DNA of 64,000 nt, from positions 16,118,001-16,182,000 of the forward strand of contig LR990050.1 in NCBI GenBank assembly GCA_905147135.1, given 5' to 3'. A program made the position numbers and the translations under genes. The number at the start of each line of letters is the position of its first letter. Positions within the stretch are counted from its first letter, which is position 1. The notes under the pieces were generated by a model. That model was given only the letters and a program-made list of their open reading frames with translations, was not told where the DNA came from and ran no database searches. Positions 59,061 through 64,000 of the stretch are shown here, piece after piece. Source of the DNA: Blastobasis lacticolella (lineage: Eukaryota > Arthropoda > Insecta > Lepidoptera > Blastobasidae).

Positions 59061-59708
59061 TTTAAGTTGGGCCCCAAGCTACCGAACTGTGAAAACCCCA
59101 TCAAAATCCATTTAGCGGTTTTTGCATGGTGGATAGACAGACAGACAAATATTCCAAATTAATATTTTTTAAGCCTACTTAAGTCTCAATTGTTTTTTCT
59201 GAAATATCTTCATACAGTTTTATAATAAATGGTATATAAATTGTGATTGAATTAATTATTCTTGTATTATAAATAATACATATTAAACATGCTTTTTTTC
59301 TGTGGGGGTAGGATAGGACAACCACATTGTTCTACTTGCGATGATCCATAATGTTACAATAAACAGTAAAATAACAAAATTGTATTTCTCAATCTATGTT
59401 TTATAGAAACTTCAGTTATGTAAAATGTGAATAGTTATAAATATATACCAAAATAATAAAAAGACAACAGTAAATTACAAAAATACAGGGAATTTAATCT
59501 TGCCAATTTCATATTATTTTACTATTGAACAGTGTCATAAATAAAACACGTTTTGTGACTATGTCACCTGGAATATTTGTATAAATACATTAATTACATC
59601 ATTATCAATAAAACTTCAATGAAATTGTAAAAATAAACTATATTAGTCTAATTTGTTCAAAATAATAAACATAAAGTTATCAATGTTCTATCTTTATACT
59701 TAAACCTA

Positions 59709-62700
59709 TCATGAACTATTAAATGTGAACAAGTCAAGTTGGAAATCAACTGGATTGTTCCTAATCTCAGTCTCAGGATACGCTAATTCATTGCCCAATG
59801 TTTCTAAAAAATTTAAGTTTAATACTGAATGCCCTTGACTGCTGTTGTTCAAATCACTTTGGCTTATATCTAAATTTTCTGTTGTTTTATCTATTTGTAT
59901 TAAACTTTGATCCATTAAACAGGATTTGTCTTTCATTACTTCGAAGAAACTGCTAGCTCCGTTCTTCACATTTATTAAAGATGGCCCAATTAAACTATCC
60001 TTATCTTTGTGTGTAGCGGGTTCAAATAAACTATGTGATCTTTCTTTCACATGTGCTAAGGCTTCAAACAAGCAGTTAGGCTGCCTTTGACTTGTTTGTT
60101 GTGTTTTTACTTGAATTGGTGACTCTTCAAATAAACCATTACTTTTGCTGTCGAGGTCTAACAATGACTGTTCAAAAAAGCTATCTGCTTTTACATTAAT
60201 AAAACTTTGAAGTAAATTGTCTGATTTTGAAGCACCAAATAAAATATTTGATTTATTTTTCATGTCTATCAATGACTCATTACTTAATTCTGATGGTAAC
60301 ACTGGATCATTGTTCGACTTTGTTGATGACTCAAAGAGAATGTCTGCTGTTTCGTTTAACTGAATGAAACTTTGCTTATTTAATATTGTCGCTTTGGCCT
60401 CAACCAGACCATTTGTTTTTACTCCATTTACACTTGTATCAAAAATATCATCTAATTTATCTTTTGCATGAATCAACAATGGTTTGATAACATTGTCATC
60501 TTTTATTGGGGTAAGTGATGGATCAAAGAGAATGTTGGACTTAATATGGTATGGATTACTGGACTCATCACTATTTGTGACAGATAAATTCCAATCTTTA
60601 GAGTTATCAAAGTTCAGATCCGCATTCATAACACTGTGTTTTGTAAGTTCACTATCTCTAAAAAGTTGTAAATTATCAGAATCCGACTGCATTAATATAT
60701 CACTTGCAGTTTCATTACCATTATCAGACGTCAAAGGCCGCATAATTTGTACTTCAAGATTTGGAAGGTTATTCGGATCAATTTGAAACTTTTTAACTAA
60801 AGCAGACTGTTTTATAGGTGATGAACGAATATCAAAATGTGTACTGTGAAATTGTATATGTGTACCCTTAGGCTTCTTGCTTTGGTCTTCCATAGAAGTA
60901 ACTGTTTGATCTGTAGTCATTATAATATTGTCATGTATTTCCAAAAAGTGTCCATTATTATCTATATTATTATCTTCTTCGTTTACTGCAATGTCATCCT
61001 CTATCCTTGGGAACTCATTTTCACTTTCTAGTTCTATGTTTTGTTCGTTGTTTTCCGACACTATTCTCATCCTTTTTACATTTGGTGGGCTTTTGTCGGA
61101 CTTTTTGTGTTTAATTTTCCATAACCTCTTGCTGACTGTAGGCCATTTATCAACGGAATTAGTTCTTGCACAGTCGTCAGTGACAATTTCATTTATTGCA
61201 ATTTCTTCTGGTATCTGTAAAGGATTGATCTCTGGCTTGACTGGAGGATTCTTTGGAGCAGGATTATGTATACAATACCCATCTTTGTCTTTTACACAGT
61301 TCAGAGCATCTATATTCAAACTGTATTTTCCTGGCTTTATGTCAAATATTCTGGAAATAGAATAACAGAATTACATGAAATTATAATTTTAAACTATGTA
61401 TTTGGATTGAACCAAACATTATCAGTAGCTAACAAATTTTAGCTAAAACAAATGTAAGCCCAAAACCTACCTCCCTATATCCTCATTGATATTGCACTGA
61501 CGTCCCTCCCGGCCATTCATTTGCTTAATCAGGCACGGTAGCAAGACCTTCAATTTGTCAATTAACTGTTCCAATTGTTGGATGAAAATGCTTGCCTGAT
61601 CTTCTTCTGAGCCACTTTTTATGATAGCAAGAAGGCAATGTAATAAGTTTGAGTGGATCTTGGCCGGTATATGAGTGGGATAGGTCTCGTAGTGACGTTG
61701 AAGGCGATAAAGACTGCAGAACTCCTGAAAAAATAAAGGTGGATGGTGTGATAGTGTTGTAAAATTATATTAAAGTAGATAGACTTATAGAACAGGGATA
61801 GACTACAACCCAAACTAATAGAAGCCCCGAAAAAGCACCTCATCAATTTATTTATTCGTATGGCATTAATAGCCGAGTCGCTAATTATAATCGCTATAAA
61901 TCAATTATTTACATCAACGCCATTACCAACAGTTAAACAAATTTAAATAGAACAATGCGCTTTTTCAAACAATTTTATGATTAAGATGTCTTTGTATGTT
62001 ATTTGTCTTATGTTACATGGTTTAAGTTAATTAGTTTATTCCATAACTTACAGCAGAGCACTGGAAGCAGGTGACGACATTTCCAGCTTTCTTCCTTGGC
62101 TTTGGAGATCCCTGGGGTGGTATAGGGCATATTTGCTTGGGGAGCTTCACAGTTCTGCCGCTTCTCGTAACTTTTGGCTGTAACGGTAATATAAAACAAA
62201 ATGTAATTGATGGATTGGCTTACTCTTTCTGTAGTTTTAGGTGGTTTTTCTTAAGTATAATATAGGTTTTTATATATTATGTCGGGCGCGGACCGGTTCT
62301 TGTAAAGTAAAGGATAATTAGGTGGTTGGAGTCAACAAGGAGTCCGCCTGGATGACTACCAATACGCTTTATATATTTCTGCTGCCAAGCAACAAATGCA
62401 ACATTGTTATGTTCCAGTTTGAAGGATAAGGTAGCCAACACAATTACAAGCATAATGCATTTTTTCTTAGTCCTCACAGAGGCAACGCATCTGCAGAACT
62501 TCTATGTTGCCCGCAACCTAATTGCATGAATTGTAATGTTATGGGCGACAGTTACTGCTTACCATCAGGTGGGCTGTCTGCCCTTTTGTCACTGCGTAGC
62601 ATATAAAAAACACTGCAATAGGTGTATATACCGTTTTTTATCTATTAGCATTAGCTAGATTTGTTTATCCATTACCTCAGTAGGCACAGTTTCTTCTATT

Positions 62701-64000
62701 GTCTCCAAAATGTCTTTCTTCTCAATTCTCTTTATAATTGCCTTCTTTATTTCAGTTTTCTTCCTTTTCATTTCAATTGTTGTTCCATTAGTTTTGCTTA
62801 CAACTGTAAGATCCCGCGGAGATACTACTCTGTAATGATTGAATTGAGGAATTGTAACATTTTGAATATTGGACACAATGGTGTGGTACAATGATCTAAG
62901 GAGATAAAGCATTGACATGCATAATAAACCTCTAAAATATTTAATATTTAATTTTTAACACTACTAACTTATAAATGTATTTAGTATTGGTAACAGGATC
63001 ATAGGTAGGATCCTTATTAGACTTCTTTTCACTGTTGAAAATCTTGAGCGCTTGGTTAACAATCTTCATTTGTTTCTCACTCAGCTGGTTGAGACTGCAA
63101 GTTGTAAAGATAAACAATCAGTAAAGCATATAGTAACTCATGCAAAACGGTTACATGATTAAAAAAACAATAAATTAGTTACCTGTGATACGTCTCTCCT
63201 AATTTTAGTAATTGCACTGCAGTTGTATTGGATGGAATATCATTTGTAATCATTGGTGGACTGCAACAAGTAAATAAATACTATTAATTTATGACAATTT
63301 TAAAATAATATAATTTATCTTGACATCAATATCCTGGTCGTGCTATAATGGTAATTACAGGTGTGATCTAATGGTAGTCTAATGGTTATCTGGTAATTAC
63401 AGTAGAGCAACTGCCGTTTGACCTCTTTGATACTGTTTACAAAGGAACCTGACCAGATTGGAACATGGTAAAATATACAGTCGCCCGAATGCGTAATGTT
63501 ACTGGTAATAGGCAATATTTAAATAATTTTACTCAACATTATCTCGCAAAGCTTGTTTTGGTTGATCAGGTTCGCTGGAAGAAATCCTACTTTGGGATGA
63601 GCCCTCCTTTCTTACTGTTATTATTTATTATACACTTACATCTGTAAATTACATATTTATTTCACATATGTAATGTATTTTGTGTTGTTTTTGATTCTCC
63701 ATAAATTATAATATACAATTTATGCAAATATCTTCATTATTCTTCAATCTCAATGTCTTTGTTGATGTAACTATTTTATATAATTATTTAACAAACTGCA
63801 TTTATTTAAACTTACCTTTCTTTTGGCATAATCTTTGGCAATACCCTTGCTTGTTGTGCCCTTCCACGAAGCGGTATTGAACCCACTCGAACAATCTTTC
63901 TCTCGACCTCAACTCTAGGGACCGTCTGAACGGTTTTCACAACATTCGCATTCACTGCATTTATTGTAGTTGTAACAGGTTTGAGAATAATGTTACTGGT
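59709..64000 (-). CDS. ZNF839-like single zinc finger protein (partial, 5' end outside window)
   Basis: Seven exons in frame, 877 codons including the stop: 64000-63816 (entering from the right), 63260-63183, 63094-62969, 62895-62676, 62177-62052, 61724-61471 and 61350-59709. VTRSGRTVKLP precedes one zinc finger, TCFQCSAEFCSLYRLQRH...H, with spacing C-x2-C-x12-H-x6-H, split by the 61725-62051 intron. The same TRSGR motif and unusual His spacing occur in vertebrate ZNF839. A helical segment follows (IPAKIHSNLLHCLLAIIKSG, FIQQLEQLIDKLKVLLPCLI), like the post-finger region of that family. The last exon encodes 540 mostly disordered residues with about nine copies of an LFE-type motif. The function is unknown; a nuclear, possibly chromatin-linked role is inferred. 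The gene is convergent with NOSIP. Confidence 0.75.
62320..62615 (+). repeat. Interspersed repeat family D
   Basis: In a ZNF839-like intron. GTTATGGGCGACAGTTACTG, CTTACCATCAGGTGGGCTGT and an ATAAAAAAC end match family D. Confidence 0.65.
63318..63490 (-). repeat. tRNA-related SINE, family A (partial)
   Basis: In a ZNF839-like intron. Reverse complement reads CCAATCTGGTCAGGTTCCTT and AGCACGACCAGGATATTGAT, with an internal short duplication near TCTAATGGT. Confidence 0.65.

Larger units (their letters stand above)
58659..59708. other. Convergent intergenic region, NOSIP and ZNF839-like 3' ends
   Basis: Contains the foldback element at 58871-58948, the 3' end of a family A SINE (58978-59060), a LINE-tail remnant (59095-59160) and AT-rich sequence. 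3' UTRs of both genes must end here; exact sites not seen. Confidence 0.5.

Noticed and set aside
60484..61365. Plus-strand ORFs at 60484-60786, 60837-61031 and 60928-61365
   Set aside because: All are antisense shadows of the large last exon of the ZNF839-like gene.

Overview
The window is nuclear DNA of an insect, most probably a moth or butterfly (Lepidoptera). The genes are intron-rich and animal-type, with GT-AG junctions on both strands. The closest recognisable relatives are insect proteins such as brummer lipase and an insect-type clathrin light chain. The AT-rich introns are full of decayed non-LTR retrotransposon tails, tRNA-derived SINEs and small inverted-repeat elements of the kind common in Lepidoptera. 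The species cannot be named from the sequence alone.

Eight protein genes can be assembled. From left to right they are: ALKBH8 (minus, 3' part outside the window, ATG at 2728); PIGA (plus, 3562-4977); clathrin light chain (minus, 11351-7537); mitochondrial ribosomal protein mL64/CRIF1 (plus, 12165-13668); CEP78 (minus, 24910-14267); brummer/PNPLA2-type lipase (minus, 53869-28355, with introns up to about 8.5 kb); NOSIP (plus, 57667-58658); and a ZNF839-like zinc finger protein (minus, 59709 to beyond 64000). For every complete gene the exon lengths join to an open frame with a single terminal stop. I used this as the main check on the models.

Three pairs are head-to-head (ALKBH8/PIGA, clathrin light chain/mL64, brummer/NOSIP) and two are tail-to-tail (mL64/CEP78, NOSIP/ZNF839-like). 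The genes are unrelated housekeeping functions: tRNA wobble modification, GPI-anchor synthesis, endocytosis, mitoribosome, centriole/cilium, fat mobilisation, and an E3 ligase/splicing-associated protein. The layout is therefore compact gene neighbourhoods separated by repeat-rich introns, not a functional cluster.

The most interesting structures are: a 23-24 bp minisatellite straddling the brummer stop codon whose unit also encodes the last residues of the protein; decayed tandem copies of CEP78 exon 2 in its first intron; related short terminal-inverted-repeat elements in two head-to-head promoters, each ending about 145 bp before an ATG; a likely PIGA intron placed directly after the start codon; and a nine-fold LFE-type internal repeat in the ZNF839-like protein. 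I saw no CRISPR array, prokaryotic-type operon or defence system, and no clearly new multi-gene system.
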